Shown: positions 35,743 to 50,700 of the stretch, piece by piece
Numbering within the stretch: the stretch's first letter is position 1
Layout: each line of letters begins with the position of its first letter
Assembly (NCBI GenBank): GCA_019055375.1
Contig: JAHQIW010000090.1
Span: 310,001 to 374,000 of the forward strand
Direction: 5' to 3'
DNA: 64,000 bases
Origin: Parelaphostrongylus tenuis
Taxonomy: Eukaryota; Nematoda; Chromadorea; Rhabditida; Metastrongylidae
Translations under genes and position numbers: made by a program
Notes under the pieces: generated by a model
Told to the model about the DNA's origin: nothing
The model's input: only the letters and a program-made list of their open reading frames with translations
The model's database searches: none

Positions 35743-38700
35743 ATGAACCACAGTCTGTATCCGTATAATGAGAACTACAACAATAGTCACAACGGACCCA
35801 CTGAGGTAAGTATCAAAAGCTGCAGTAGCAAGTGCAACCTTGTAGTTTGTAATGACAACAGAATCCAGAGTGCGTTAGCCGTGTGATAGTTATAAACTTC
35901 TTACAATACTTCTATATTCTCGTTGTATAAAACGACTTCAAATTGTTTTTGATCCAGCATTTTCCACAAATCTATCCGCATTCGTTGATATAGATGAGAA
36001 GCGAGAAATCGTGTGATCTTCTTACTGGAATGTATGGGAACAAAATTTTTTCGCATTTCGCTAGGGCCTTAAATTTCCTACAAACTTTTTCGGTACTTTT
36101 CTGTTCGGTAGCACAGTTTTTCAAGCCTATCCACTTTGTTGGACCAGGGTTTTCATATAGAATGTTAGTAATCATTCAAAAGCTCAAGTATCAAGCCAGC
36201 TGTGTACGTGGTCGGTTTCTTGAAAAGATTCTTTCATAGCGCTGTAATATTCAGAATAAAATTACGTTTCACACGTGCGCATTTCTAGCCGGACTGAACT
36301 CTTTTTTCAAACTATTAGTATTCGTTCAATAGCGTAAGATTTACCGATTCCAGCACTGTGCTTATATCTTGTAGAGACCGTTTCTTGACAACGCAGTAGA
36401 GAAAATAGGATTGGTTCACCCACGCGATCGAGTGCTCTTTAGCCAAATCACGGGGTGTGGGGTGGGGCGGCAGGGGGAGGGGGGATCGGCACGAACATCG
36501 ATCGATGTCACCTAAGTGAAGTGTATTTGATTACAAATTGTTTCTCTGCTCTGGAAGAAACTCCAAAGTAAACGTCTGATTAGGCTACTGGAAGAAGTTC
36601 TCTACAAGCTCATGTGATTTCATGCTTCCAGCGAAGTAATAGTTCAGTTGCGGGGTCGATATGAAAGATGAATTTATTTCGAGTTTTACAGCGTTATAAA
36701 AGGATCTAGCTTTAGATTCAAGCTTTCGAATGATTACTGATTACACTTCATGAAAACTTCCTGTACAGCATAGGGGATAGATTTGAAAATATGTGTTAGC
36801 AAACGGAAAAGAGCCGCTTTTTTAATTTTGTGATTCAAATGAACCAATGAGATTTGGGTCTGTGACTTTAGGAATTGGCTACGCATCTTGTTCAATCTTT
36901 ACGTGACCAACTACTACCCGTGACATTTTCAGTCAGCTTTTGATTAAGTTTATTTTTTCAGTCCATCTTTTCGACATTAACTGCAAATCAACTGCTATTA
37001 CATGAAAGTACGTCCGTGCAGGATGCGGCAGTCGTGATGACGATGATGAACAACTCATCATTAGTGGAAAGACCGACGATGTCCATCGATGAACATCTAC
37101 AATCGATACCGTGCATGCCGATGACAATGACAGGGTGGAGTGAGCAATTTCGATTACAGGATGTGAGTCGTCAGTAAACGAATACAACACTTTGACATAT
37201 TCGCATTTTCGTTTTTGATGTAGGTTTTTTTGGAATGTTTCGTCCAGAACCTAAATTACTAGTAGTGTTGGCGCATCACTGGAAGTCGGTTGAGTTGCAT
37301 AAATAACCACCTATTTTGTTGAAGCGTTTGATTATGAATTAATTCTAGTTTTCTGTCGGAAGTGCGGAAGATATTATTCTTGATGAACTGGCCTTGCGAA
37401 ATTCAAGCATTTGAAAAGGCATGGCTGAAGCAAGAATTTAGAATACTCTGGAATTTTCGTGGTTTTTTCCGGTGAAGAGGACTCTTTTTATACCCTTACA
37501 CGTGCCTAGTACTGTATAAGTGCCATAACAAACCTCTTGATAGGCTCAAGATATGTTATAAGACTCCTTTTATTTACCTCTTTTTAAGTCATTTTTAACG
37601 ACCCGTCCTCATATCTAGTGTGCGACCACCACTTTTTGCATTCAACCTGTTTCCTCGCATGTGTCATCCACGAAGGTCTGCGAACTTTTCATGACGGCTG
37701 CTTGAAGATTTTTCTTTTGTCATGAATATCAGTGATTATTTTTCAAGTCGGTTCTTTCTCTGGAGTCTTGGGATAGTTCAGCTAAAGCTAGACCACTTAG
37801 GGTTGCATGTAGTGAACTTCACATACAACTTTGATACTAATTCGGCAACCTCGCAGGGATTTGAGTTTAATGAGCTCGTCGCGAGGTCGAGCCAGCACCG
37901 TGCTCATGATGAACGGCATCACTACTGCTAGGCTACTTTCCCTTCATAATTGTTTCGTACATTAAAAGATCTCGAGTCCCGATCTTGATAAGTTCTCTAG
38001 TTTTATTACTATCAAAACATAAAATTGAAATACTATTCAGTACATAAAAAGTTCGATCGCAGATTCTATCTCTCCCGTATATTATGAACATTGAAAGGAG
38101 AATATAGCCACCTGTCTCACCCAGTGCTCTTAACTACAGTAATCATGGTTTCATACGTTTTTGTCACGTATGGCGTCATACATATTATTTGAGGATTGCG
38201 TGATGTTCATTGGTCATGTTGATATACAATTCATAATTTCTGGTCGTGCACTTGATATTCCCATAGTTGCACTGAGTACAGTACAATATTTGATTTCAAA
38301 CGCATATGTTAGAGCCGCCAGATTTTTTGTATTTTGGAAGACGCGGCTGCTTTTTTGAATCTCTGCTTGCTCTCACTTAGAGATTACTTGCTTTGCCAAT
38401 TTTCTGGCAATGTCAAAGTTGTTTCGAAAAGTCACCAAAAACTGTTAGAAATCTGTGAAATCCTCTTTTTTTTTTGGAAGGAGCATAGTGTGATTTGCTT
38501 ATTGATACGAAAATTTTGATGAACTTCGTAGTCATTGACACCAGAAGCCAACGGAACATTTTATTGCGTGAAAAAGGTAAGTTGAACGACTACTAATATC
38601 TAATTATTTGATGAATGCCAAGAGTGCAGTTGGTTGGTACAAGGTGTTGAAATGAAATGGTATTTGTACTGCCAGAATGAAGGTTTAAGATGACCGATTT

Positions 38701-41700
38701 GCAAATTCTGTGGATAACGTTGATTAGCGTTATAAACTTATACAAACTAACATCTCACCACTACTGTTTCGCCAAGCTCCATGATTCACGACATATTTCC
38801 TGGGGTTTGTATTGCTTTGTTTCGTCGAAAATGATCTCGTGAGTAAATCTTGTAAATATTCTCTGTTTCCATATAGATTAATGTGTTTGTCCCTCTTCGT
38901 CGTAGAGTATTGTTGGGGCGTTCTTCTATTTGATAACTTCAGAAACTTATACTTAACTTAAACTTAGAAGCGGTCCCTTGTGTAAATCATTTTCAGTTTG
39001 TTATACAATGAATATTGATGTGAAATCATCGAAGACTATCAAAACGGCAGTGGTTCACAGCATTTCAACTGTAGATACCTTAATTGGGTCGCTTAATAAT
39101 TTCACACAGTCGTGACATCCGTACATTCCAGAAAATGTGCATCCAGTATTAGTTTAGGAATCTCATAAACATCTGAGTTATAATGCTTTAACTTAAATTT
39201 GTGTCTTTTCATTTTCCATGAGGGTATAATCTGAAATGCAACCGCAGAGATGCTGAAATATGGGCAAAATCTGCAGTTTTAGAAGGGCTTCGATTCCGCG
39301 CTAACTTATTTGGGGGTTTATGTGCTCTATTGTTGAATATTCGGTGAATGAAAAATCAAAGAAATTGTGATTTTGAATACGTTCAGCTCAACTGGGTTCA
39401 ATATCAATTTGTTTTCATCAAATCAGTGATTCATTTCCGTTCACAGATGATTGCTAATAGCATCGAGTGAAAATATGACTAGAAATCGACGACCTTCCAA
39501 ATGATTCAGGGTTTCTCGGTGGAGAAATTGTGAAAGTTGTCACATGAATAAGTTAGTTCAGGCCCGGTGATTTTATGAAGTCTGGCAACGCATATATCTA
39601 AAAAGTTTATGCTTTGTAATGGAATACTTATGGCGAGAGTAAAGTTTGTTTCTTCTTAAAATTCGATCTTTGATTGGAGTTTTGTGGTTTTTTTTAATTA
39701 CATTTTGTTGCGCAGTAGGGAGTTCTATATATCAAGTTCAACGATTTTGTTTCATATCAATCTGTACTGCACAAGGAATTACAAACAGCCTTTTTTGCTT
39801 ACATAAAATTAAACCTGGACGTGCAATCGCAGGGGACTTGCACCGTCAAACTTACATCTGACGTAGCGTGGTCAGTAATCGTATGTTACCAGAAAAAAAT
39901 TTTAAAGCGGAGTATAAGTCTGCAAGAGGGGACAACCCGTTTTTGTTGGCGATGGCCATTTGAAAATCGCTGAGCTTGCAAATGAACCAGCTGTAAGCAC
40001 AGAGAAAATTTCGATACGCCGTCACCGAGTTGAGAATTTTAACAAACATGACAAGCAGATTTTTTTTGAATTGAGCTGACGAAGAGATAATTGTCATGGT
40101 ACTTATTTTTATCATGTCTTTTTGCAAATGAAAATTGACTCTTTTCTTCATCACTTCACTGACATGCGACGAGACGTGAAGTGGATTCTGTAGATAGCTG
40201 CCGAAGCTTTAACAACGATGATGCGCTGGGCTCCAGTATTCACGATAGAAGTGATAGGTAACCCTTCTAGGGGATATTATCTTGAACTTTTTGAGCCCTT
40301 CTGAGATCACAGTAAGAAAACTTGACAGTTTCGATAAAGTGTACCAATAGCTATGACGTGTGATGGATTAGAACTGACATCAATCACTTGAAAGAGTGCT
40401 ATCTCAGGGAACAGGACTAACATACATTTAATGAGAGAAGTTCGAAAGTTATATAAATGAAAGCAACTCCCTCTTTTGTTCATCATACTCTTGTAATCTT
40501 TCGTCAATCGACTTCATGGTTTCGGAGCATCGCATCTCTTGGTAAGGAAACCATTCAGCATCTAGCGCTAACTGACAATCTTGTTACATGGTTCGAAGAC
40601 GAAGTTCGCGATGAGCTCAGATATGTGTATTTTGAATTCAGTAATTACAGTGATGAGTACACGTCAGATCTGCTTAGTCATTAACATTAGATGTTACTGT
40701 TTCTCAGGACACGGTAATCTTTTACTCACGAATATTTGCGAAGTGCTTTTCCACCCGAGAACAAATATGTTGCTTTATTAATAGTAGTTTAGCTCTAGAA
40801 TAATTAGGCGTACTGTAGGTTTTGAGTTCTGAATTTTGAATGTGCTTACATATATTTTTTTTTAGAATTATCAGAATGACATTGCCTCAGCTGCCTCTTT
40901 CTCTGTGTTTTCACGATTTATCAACTTGTATTTTGCGTGCCATACTAACCAAATGTTTTACATGTTGCGTAAAATAAGCGACCGGTAGGTTCAACACAGA
41001 AGAACGCGTCGAGATAAACTAACATGGTAGTTTCAAGATTACCAAGAGAAGATTGCGACCATGGGAGGCTGAGTTGATGACTGATTTATGATTAGACTTT
41101 TTGAAAATATTTACGCACATCTATGAAGTCCGTAGCTAGTATTCCCATCGATAAATACGTACGTTTTCTAATTTTTTTAAACAATTAATATATGCTTCAA
41201 GTGATTAGCGACCTTGAAAATAAGCGAATATCATCATGAAGATGTAATGAATTTGCTGAATCCAGATTTTGGAAAGTTGGCCAGTTTCAAAGAGAACTTT
41301 AGATTACAGAAAATCTTTCCAAAAGGAAACCAAAGTTTTCTTTATGAGCCTCGAGTGGTTTGTCTTAAAATTATGCGACTTGTAAGTGGGCAGACATTTA
41401 TAAGTGAGAAGTTTCCCTAGTTTTTTTTTTTCATGAAACTTCTAATAGTCGACTTCAGCGTTGCCTCTTGTCCTTGTCCTTGTCTTTCTAGCTGGCATCT
41501 GTATTTAGTTGAGACCGTTTAACTGCTATGAATGTCCCTCAGACACTTCGAATATTTACGAATTGCTTCTTGTAGCTTGGTCACCTCCGTTATTGACTCA
41601 CTTCTATACTGCCTTGCTAAATAGTAAGTATAGTTGCAAGTGCCAGAAATTGTGGAGTTGTAGCACTAAGTGCAATCTGCAGTTAAGGGTGTTCCTTCCG

Positions 41701-44700
41701 GAACCACTTTTTATCTACCGCTGTGAAGAATTATGTGCACTGGCAAAAATGTTCAACAATGTTGGTTGCACAGTTCAGTTGAGCTTCGCCACTAACGATA
41801 TCCGAATTAACTGCAAAAATGTTGATTTTGTCTTGTCCTGATAATGTAAATAAAGTAGATTACTGCGGATCAATCAGAAATAGTGAAGTTTTTCAAATGA
41901 ATGTCACACTTCATTTGATGAACAAGAACTTTTTATAGAAGTGTTGGTAATCATTCGTAAATTTAAACCTCTGGCTACAGCCCCACGTGGCCGATTTTCG
42001 GGAAATCCTTTTTTTTTTTTGACGTTGTTACATAAGGAAATCCCTTGCGTTTTACGCGCGCATATTTCTCGCCGGACAGAGCTCTTTTCTGGACTATTAG
42101 CAAACATTCTATAGCGTAATGTTTGCTGATTCCAAAGGTGTGCTTGTAGCTTGAAAAGACCCTGCAACGCAGCAAGAGAATAAGATTGGTTCATATTCAC
42201 AAGCAAGGTGGTCTTCGACCAACAGACGGGCCTCTGGGTGCGGCAGCAAGGTCGTCTGACGCAATGATTGGTTGATTTTCGAGCATATGAACATGTAGAG
42301 AGAATCTTGTAGTATCTGAATGTTTTCGAGTCACTGTTGGAAGCAATTAAGACGTTCTGGTCTCATGAATTTAATCAGAGTAATCATAATGACTGATTTA
42401 TCCATATTCGTGGGAAAATAAAATTGAAGTATCTGTAGCAAAGCTACACATTTCATCTGGAATTTTTCTTTCGAAGCGGAAAAACAATTCCTGATTGAAT
42501 AACAAAAGTCGGACTAGCATAAGACCGGTCGAAAATCGCTCGACAATTGCGCAACCCCCATTGCCGCCTCACCCAGAAGCCCGTGAATTTTTCGAAGGCC
42601 ACCTTGCTCGCTCACGTGATTAATCTTATGGTCCATGCTGCTTTGCAGAGAGAAACGGTCTTTTCAAAATATAAGCGTAGCCTTGGATCGGGTACGTAAG
42701 CCTCTAATCAGAGCTTTAAGCTTTCGAATGATTGCTAGCACTAACAAGAGGGAGGTATTCTTGTTCTATCGAGATTATTCTCGGGACTCAAATATGTAAT
42801 TTCACTCGTTTGTCTCTCAATCTGTTACTAATCTTAAACGGCTGACATGTTCACGTTAAAATTTTTGAACCTGACTCTTGTGAGATATCTTTTGCAAACT
42901 TTGTTTTTATGTAAGAAATTCAAACTAAATTGTCATGTTAACGAAATTATTTATCATCCTTAGAATGAAAGCGCAAAGTTTTCTCTTTTGGCAAGTCAGG
43001 TAGGTCCACTATCTCCTAGCTATTTCGCGACAAAACTTTTTTTTTTCATTGGCGATATTGCTTGTTCTCTAAAGTATCTCAGGAGCTCAGAACTCTATAA
43101 TAGGCACTTTGCTTAATGCCTCAAGTGTATATATAATTTCCATGCAGTAATCTTCCAAATTTAGATCCATCTGGAAATACGATTCCGAAAAAATTCTGAA
43201 GGATATTTTCAAATTTTGAGATTTTCAACGAAAGTTCGGTAGCTGCAGACATACGCGGCAAAAATTTTGTTTTGCTGGAAGAATATCGTCATTATACAAG
43301 TATATTCTTGTTTAAAATATCAGCCTGATAATAAGAATGGAGAGAAATAAGTTGTTGATTCCAGAGAATTATAATCTCGTCTTAGTAGAACAGTATAGAA
43401 CTTTTATCTTCTAGACAAAGGTTTGTATATTTCAATAGCTTTCTTGTAGTTAATACAGCTCACTTCGAAGTAAGATATGTTATTCCAAAGTTATGATTGG
43501 CCATTATTTCGGCATCGTGTGACTCTATGGAGGTGACGCCATCATGTGTATCAATGCGCCAAGTTATCAAAGATTATCGAGTTGTCGAGAAATGAATATC
43601 GTTGAGATCACGTTAGGTTGTTTTATCATGTATTTAGTGATCACTTAGCAACTTTGACAGGTATTTTTGGTACTTTCATTTTTAATGATTGCAAATTAGT
43701 GAAACTGTTTTTGTTCACCACTCAATCTCTCAGTCATATAAGTAACATAATAAAACTGCGAAAAAAGCAGTGAAAATACTATAATCTCGAACTGTTAAGA
43801 ATCACATATCATTAATTTATCTCTAAGGACTGGTTTCGCATTGATACTTACAAATTGTGTCATTTACAACGTGGTTCGTCGATCGAGTACAGTTGTTGAT
43901 GGTTCACTGCAGTGCATAGGGCCAGAGCGTCCATTCGATCCCGTGCCCTGGCATAAGCATTCCGAGCACCTTATTCCTTTGGCTTCGGCAAATTGGTACT
44001 GCTTTTGTCTAGAGAGTAAAATCAATGAATGGGGTTATGCGTAGCAAACTCAAGTCACCGTATAGGCCAAGTATGTATTTAATCACATCCTTCACAGGTG
44101 ATCATCTCTGGGTTTTTTATTCTTTCTCCTTTTCATCACCTGCGATACTTTCTTCAGTGACCAATTTTTATGAAGTACCATCAAACTATTGTAGGCTTGA
44201 ACCATCAATGTTTTTCGTTCTCATTGTGCAGCGGCATTAGTATGATGCAAATTTTAGTTTCATTTGATTATTTACGATGCCTTGATCGATAAAATCGATG
44301 GAATTGAAAGGTACACGTCTGTATCTTGTTACCTTTCTAATAGACATTCACCATATTTTCTAGACCAATGTGTGGATACTTCTTAATCGTTAGCGTTTAT
44401 TTACATTTCTTAAATACATCTTTGGGGTATCTTGTATCGGTTAACCAGTATCTCAAGTTTCTCATTACCAATACGGTCAGTGCAGACTTTGATTGCTATC
44501 AACTTGCGTTTATTTTGAAGAGCGCACCAAATGTTTTTGTAAAGATTTTTTTTTCAGCCATAAATGGTGTCATTTTTGTGTTCCTTGAATTGCGTTTCAT
44601 CTAAAATATTCAGAGATTTTCCTTTTAATTAATTATTCTACTATCTTGAAAAGTAAACGATTAGTAACAAATAATCATTGATATTGAATTCGTGTAACAT

Positions 44701-47700
44701 TTGGTTAACAAGATGTCACCAAATATATGAGACTTGATCACTTGTCGTTGAAACCCGTTTTTTGTAGCAGGAGCACTAAGACTCATGAGCTAGCAGTAGT
44801 TAAGAGAGACAGCTAGGAACAAGGGCAACGTTAGAAGATATTTGATGCTTTTGTAATGTTCTTTCCATATTTTTTAATCAGATTCCAATACTATTTCATC
44901 AGTACACAGAAATGATTCACATATTATATGATTTCTTGCAGCTAAAGGGTCACTTTCTGCTTATTAGACGTTTATTTTTTCTTCTAAATTTCCTCTACTG
45001 TTAGGATGGTTCTGATTTCCAGTTTCCGAAATCCACTGTATTTTTTCACCAATGTTGTATACTGATTTTGGTGTCGTAGAGTTTCTTAAGTTCAATTATC
45101 ACAATTCACGGTTCAGAAATAGAATCTGGAAATCCTCCTACAAGGCTTATTGAATTTGAGCTCGTGCCATCATTTTCCTTTTCAATTCGTATTCTTCAAA
45201 GCTTAATTGCGATAGTTTCGTTTAATTTCAAAGGAGCCGTCTTTCTGAATTCAGCATAACTTTCTGATATTTTCCAATTTTCGAGTTGGTACGACGTTTC
45301 ATTCTTTCTCATGCGTTAAAATTCAGAAGGAATGGATTCCCAGTTTTTGAGACGCTACTTATATTTCTAGCTTTTTTTTCTGTTTTCTGTGCTTTTCTTT
45401 TTTTATAAGAGTCTTGAACTATCATATTGTATACATAGGGCACAAATAATGTCATGCTTAACATTCCTGACATGTTTCATGACTTTCCTCGTCAACTCGT
45501 CATTTCACGAAAACTTTTCTTTGCAACATTTCTCGTCTCTGTGAGAGTAACTAGTTTATGTATGCACAGAATCTCAATGTAGTTAGCTATAAAAAAATAA
45601 TAAATCACTGAACATTCCACTGTGTCATTCTATTTTAATTCATTTCATTATTTAATTAATTATACACGACCCTTCATGACATTCTACTGTGCGGATCCCA
45701 ACGCATCTGCCAGTCGATTTATTTCTTCGCATGCATCTTCCACAACGGCTTTGGAACAATTCGCGTGTTTTCTGATTACAGCTTGAGGACAACGTCTCCT
45801 TCATAAAGGGCGTAGAAGGCTGGTCAAGTCGATCCTCCTCACAGTCGTGGAGCAATCCGAGCCAAGATGTCCTTTGATTGATTGCAAAAAGAGTGTTGGT
45901 TAGGAAGTCAAATCAGCATCTTGCCTCCTGATAATGCATCACTAGACACACGGCCATCCCCCCTCTTCCCCAAATGTCGTGTTTGGTGTGGTATACACGT
46001 TTATCTTGCATTTGTTTCTCATCAATTCTTCATTTTTGAAATCGAAGATTTATTAGAAACTGGTATCTGTTTACTGATTTTATTTGTACTGATTGAACAC
46101 ATGAGTATGTGGATACGTAGCCATTGGACATAATTTATAATCATTGAAATTTGGTTCGTACAAAACAAATGAAAAGATGGCAAGTTTTTTGTTTTCTTGG
46201 TTCTGTTAGCTTTGAAGAGTCATCATGTTGTAATCTCAGCGTATTTCTGAACTGATTTCGAACTTGGACCAGTTAATCTTTGTTGATGTTCGATCCATTG
46301 TCTTTATCGTGTACTGACCACCGTGTTCCCCGTAGGACGGTGTAAGTAAGCTTGTGCCGCTCCACCGATATCAATGAACTTTAGTCCCGTCGATCTGCAG
46401 CTGTCAGACAAACTATATATTGGCGGATTAAGTTGATCTAGGCTCACTTTTCTCCGCGTTTCTTTCGGTTTTATGTTAGTCGTTTGTGTTCTATATCTGG
46501 TATGACAAAGAAGAAGCTTTCGACTTTGGTCTACAAATATCACTTAGTAGGTACTTATTTGACTTATCTCTATCTCTTCCAGATTTCTGCGCTTTGAACC
46601 ATTAATTTCGTTGTCTTGCAATCGTCAAACATAAATACCTTCGATTTCTTATGTGGAATTTTCTGCAAATAGACGATTTATGTCCTTCTCTTCTCATCAG
46701 CAAGTGGCTGATCAACATTCCTTTTGAATACCTTATCGTTATTAGCCGTGCTCAGGTCTTCATCAGAAACATTTTCTCATTTTTGTGGAAGAATAGGGTT
46801 TTTATGCTGAACAAGCTAATTGTAAATATCAGTTATTGTGAATGGATAGTGTAATAACAGCCTCGTGTTTGCTTCCAAAGAAAACAGTGGAGGGAGATTT
46901 GTTGCTTTTGAATCGGACTCTTCCAGACGACAGCAAATCCTGTGGTTCATCGACCGCTCGAGACGATTCAACATTTCCAGTCCATTTGTTTCACAATACA
47001 AACGGCGGTTAATCCATCGCACAGCGCGTATTCTGTAATTTATCTGAGGTTTTTTTTTCATTGTTTTTCCAAAAAGCTCTAGCTTTTGAGGTTATTCTGA
47101 TGCTTCACGATTTCCTCTACATGGTCATGTGCTTTGATCCATGTAACTCTCACGTGCGACGAAGATCTTCCAGATTATGCTATCTAATGGTTGCCAAAAA
47201 TTCGATGAAATGCTATCCACAGACCTTATCCGAGTAAAAAAAATGCGCGTTGACCGTGAGACGTAATTTTATTCGTGCTGTCACAGGCCACTGAAGCCTT
47301 TTCGGAAAACAAGTGCAGTACTGGAATCGCCGAGATTAACGCCTCCGAATAATCACCAACTGTTGGAGAGGCACACGGCGTCCCGAGCTAGTTATAAGAT
47401 AAAGGATAAAGCCGTCAGCGGAGGTCAATCGTCAAAAGAGGTGCTATGCATTTCAAAATCCAATAGTCATCGGTTAAAGGTCATTGAATGCATATTTCGT
47501 CCATGGCAAATGACTTCGGGTGATTCATCGATGTACCAAGTCGGTATTTTTTATCATTCCAGATATGGTTTGTAACAGTTTACCGACCATAGACCAACCG
47601 TTGGAAGGCTTGATGAGCCTTGACGCGGGATTAAATCAATGACTGAGTGTGTGATGTAGGGTGCATTTAACTATTATGCTACAGACTATATGCTAGCTAT

Positions 47701-50700
47701 AAATAGTACTCAAAAGTCTTGCTTTTGGGTGAAAACCATAGCCTATCAGCGTTTTTGAACTGTAATGTGTAATCTTCCAATTTTGTTCTAGGTCTTTTTC
47801 TCGTGCTTGAATGGTCATTTCTCTTCAATACTTCTGAAGGTAATTTGTTGAAGAGATTTATAAGTGATAAGCTAGTGATTGTACGTACGAAACAGTCGAT
47901 GAATCAGCATTTATCCGGTGATTAGTCGACAGAAGTGAAAAAGCATTTGAACTGTGGTGCTTTCTTTCATTCAAAAAAAAATCGACAAAATATTGACGTG
48001 AAGAAGTTTACTAGGATGAATCGATGAGATCAAATTAAGGGCAATTAATGAGGGCAGTCAGTGTATACGATAATGAATACGGAACTCTTTGGCAGTTCAT
48101 GACCAACGAATCTCCCAAATTCATTATAATATATTAAGTGATCGCAATTCTATTTGTTGCTCTTCTTTTTTTCCTCCGTTGTGATTACCAAGCTTTTTTT
48201 CAAAATTCCTTATTAAATCTGTTACTTTCGATTGTCGAATTTTCGGAGACCATCGCTTTGCATTTATCATTATTGTCGTCTTGTGTTTCGTTTTTTCTTT
48301 TCTTAGCAGTTTTAACCCTGGGAATTTCATGTCAAATGTGTAAGCAATCGAGGTTGTCTAACTTGTTTATCTTCGTGTCTAGTCTCTATATCTACAATTC
48401 AAGGATCAAGTGTTTGAATCTGGATCTTTGTAGAACGGGACGGTTCAAGCAATTTGAAAAAGCGAGCAATTTCAAGTTTTGTTCGTGAAATACGTTTTTT
48501 TTTTAGGAAATCGAAATGCTGGGAATGAGCACGGCAAATCGAACCACACTTCAGCCACCTAATCTGCCTAATCAATTGCAGAACGTAGTGGCATCAAGGT
48601 TGGTAATTCATCTATATAGCTCCAGTATCTTTGAGGGAGTGAGAAACGCATGGTTTAAAGATGCTGGTCACACTTGGTTTTCCTGATTCGTCTCCGCAAA
48701 TGCCCAACCATACCTTCCAGCTCAAAGCAATAATGTCAGAAATCAGCTTAGGACTTGAATAATGAAGATCTTTCCGATCCACAAAGGCAAACGATTGTCA
48801 ATGCTGAAGACCTAGCGATCAGTGAAGCTATCCCACGTCTTCATGAAAATGATAAGATGAAACGCCAATGAGTTCATCGTTCAGTGACATTTATGAACGA
48901 GATAAATACTCAGTTGGAAGTCACATCCTTATGCTTTTGTGTATGATTGTTGCAAAAGAACCAGTATAATGAAAGGAAAGTTGGAATCCTTGAAAGAAGA
49001 CGCATCATATGAATATATAGTTGAAGTGTGAAAGTGTTTTTGTGACCAAATAATTTAGTCCTTTAGCTTTTATTGTTTATAATTGCTTCGTTCTAGTATT
49101 TCATTAGTGGTGTACTATCAAAAGCTGATATTTCATTGCTTTTTTGTTCATCCAGAGCTGATGGGGCGCTTGCGTCTTCCAGTGATACATCATCGTCATC
49201 ATGTTCACCATCTTCGATTGAAAATATACACCATCAGCGACCACTAAAATGTAATGGTGAGGTTTTGTAATATATCAGATATCAGAATCACCTTTTCAAA
49301 TTATATTTAAAATTTTTAAACTATATTTGAACTTATCTTATAACTCAAAATTTGCAGTTGTTTTTTGTGGAACTTTGAGATTTTCTAGATTTTCGCGCTT
49401 TTGTGTTCTGTGCTATTGATTGACCAATTCTTCAATTTTCTATTTCTTTTATCTCAGTAGCTAAATGGATTCCGTTTGCTAGGAAGTTGTAGAGAGTGTT
49501 AAATTTTTTCTTTCTTATCCTTTATTTTGTTTTGCTGATGCTCTAAGCAAGATAGTGACCAAGGATAAATCACCGGGTTCTTGTCTTGAGAAGTTGATCT
49601 TTTGGGTTTCTGTTGAAATTTTCGTTTTTCCCTGGATTACCCAGCTAGAGAGATGATCCTACGCTGTACATCAGAGCTCGGCATCCGTAAACGTCTTCCT
49701 CCAGCTCGACGAGGCGGTTCAGCTATCGAAAAACTAGGTTTAGCTTGGGAATGAGTGATATATTGAAATTGTTCTTTTTCAACTATATCATGGTGTAATG
49801 TTGAGGCTGCGAAAAGTATTCTTATAAATTGCTTTGCCAAACGTCATACTTTCTTAGAAGCGCTTTTAGCGTAGTCTTTTCTGATGCTTATTGAGTTTCG
49901 GATTGAAATATATAAGAAACTCTTGACTCTTCTTCACCAACGAAAAACTTACTCAATAATCGTCTCCATACTACACGCTGTTGATGTTCATCCGTCATTT
50001 ACAAGCGTTTTTCGGATTTGTATATAAGATTAGCCACCACTTGCCCTCGTGTTCTTGAGTAGGTTCGGTGACGAAATTGATTTTCTCCTGCAATCTTAAG
50101 ATAATTCCGCTTGTGGTCTGTCCACAGGCAGCTGTGAGACTTCGTGCATCGACCAGAAGTAAAGTATTCATCTCGTGAATGAAGGGCCTAGTTTGTCGAA
50201 GGAGGGATGGAACTAACAACTGTACTTGTTTTCTTCGGTATCTTGATCATTGCGATTCTTACGCTTCTAGTAAAAGCAGCTGAGCGTAATATTTCTTCAT
50301 TATCTTATGTTGCGAACTAAAATGAACCACCAACTGTCAATAGTATTTAATAGAGTGGATCAGTTGTGAGAATTCTAATCGAAAGTTTACCAAAGTTGCA
50401 CTGTATAATGCTAGAGAACAATCGGCAATTTGATGCCATAGGTTACCACGACTTTCTGCGGTCATTGGGTTTTCGTTGATCGAAAGGCGAAATGTTGTAC
50501 AAACCGAAATTCTTGGCGATGTTGCTCGTGGGTGACGCGATAGTAAATGCTAACTGCACTTTCTCTTTTTCGTTTTCTGTTCCGGGGGGCTGTGGCCAAG
50601 TGGCTAGTGATGCTCGACGCGAAAGTGATCCCGAAATATCAACACTCTTCGACGACGGCCTAACAAAGCGCTTCAGCCTGGCTATCTGGAAGTCGCAAGG

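Larger units (their letters stand above)
37163..48506 (+). other. 11.3-kb intron of the zinc-finger gene
   Basis: AT-rich, with no exon that joins in phase and shows protein similarity. It contains the hammerhead-family fragment, palindrome P copy 3, SINE pieces at 43.9 and 47.4 kb, a 43700-43790 tail of the second tRNA-like family and one dispersed repeat. Open stretches near 41214 and 41509 look like chance frames, though an undetected exon cannot be excluded. Confidence 0.6.

Noticed and set aside
41214..41841. Two open frames in the 11.3-kb intron that look partly protein-like
   Set aside because: No similarity, no phase-compatible splice sites linking them to the zinc-finger gene, and ordinary AT-rich composition.
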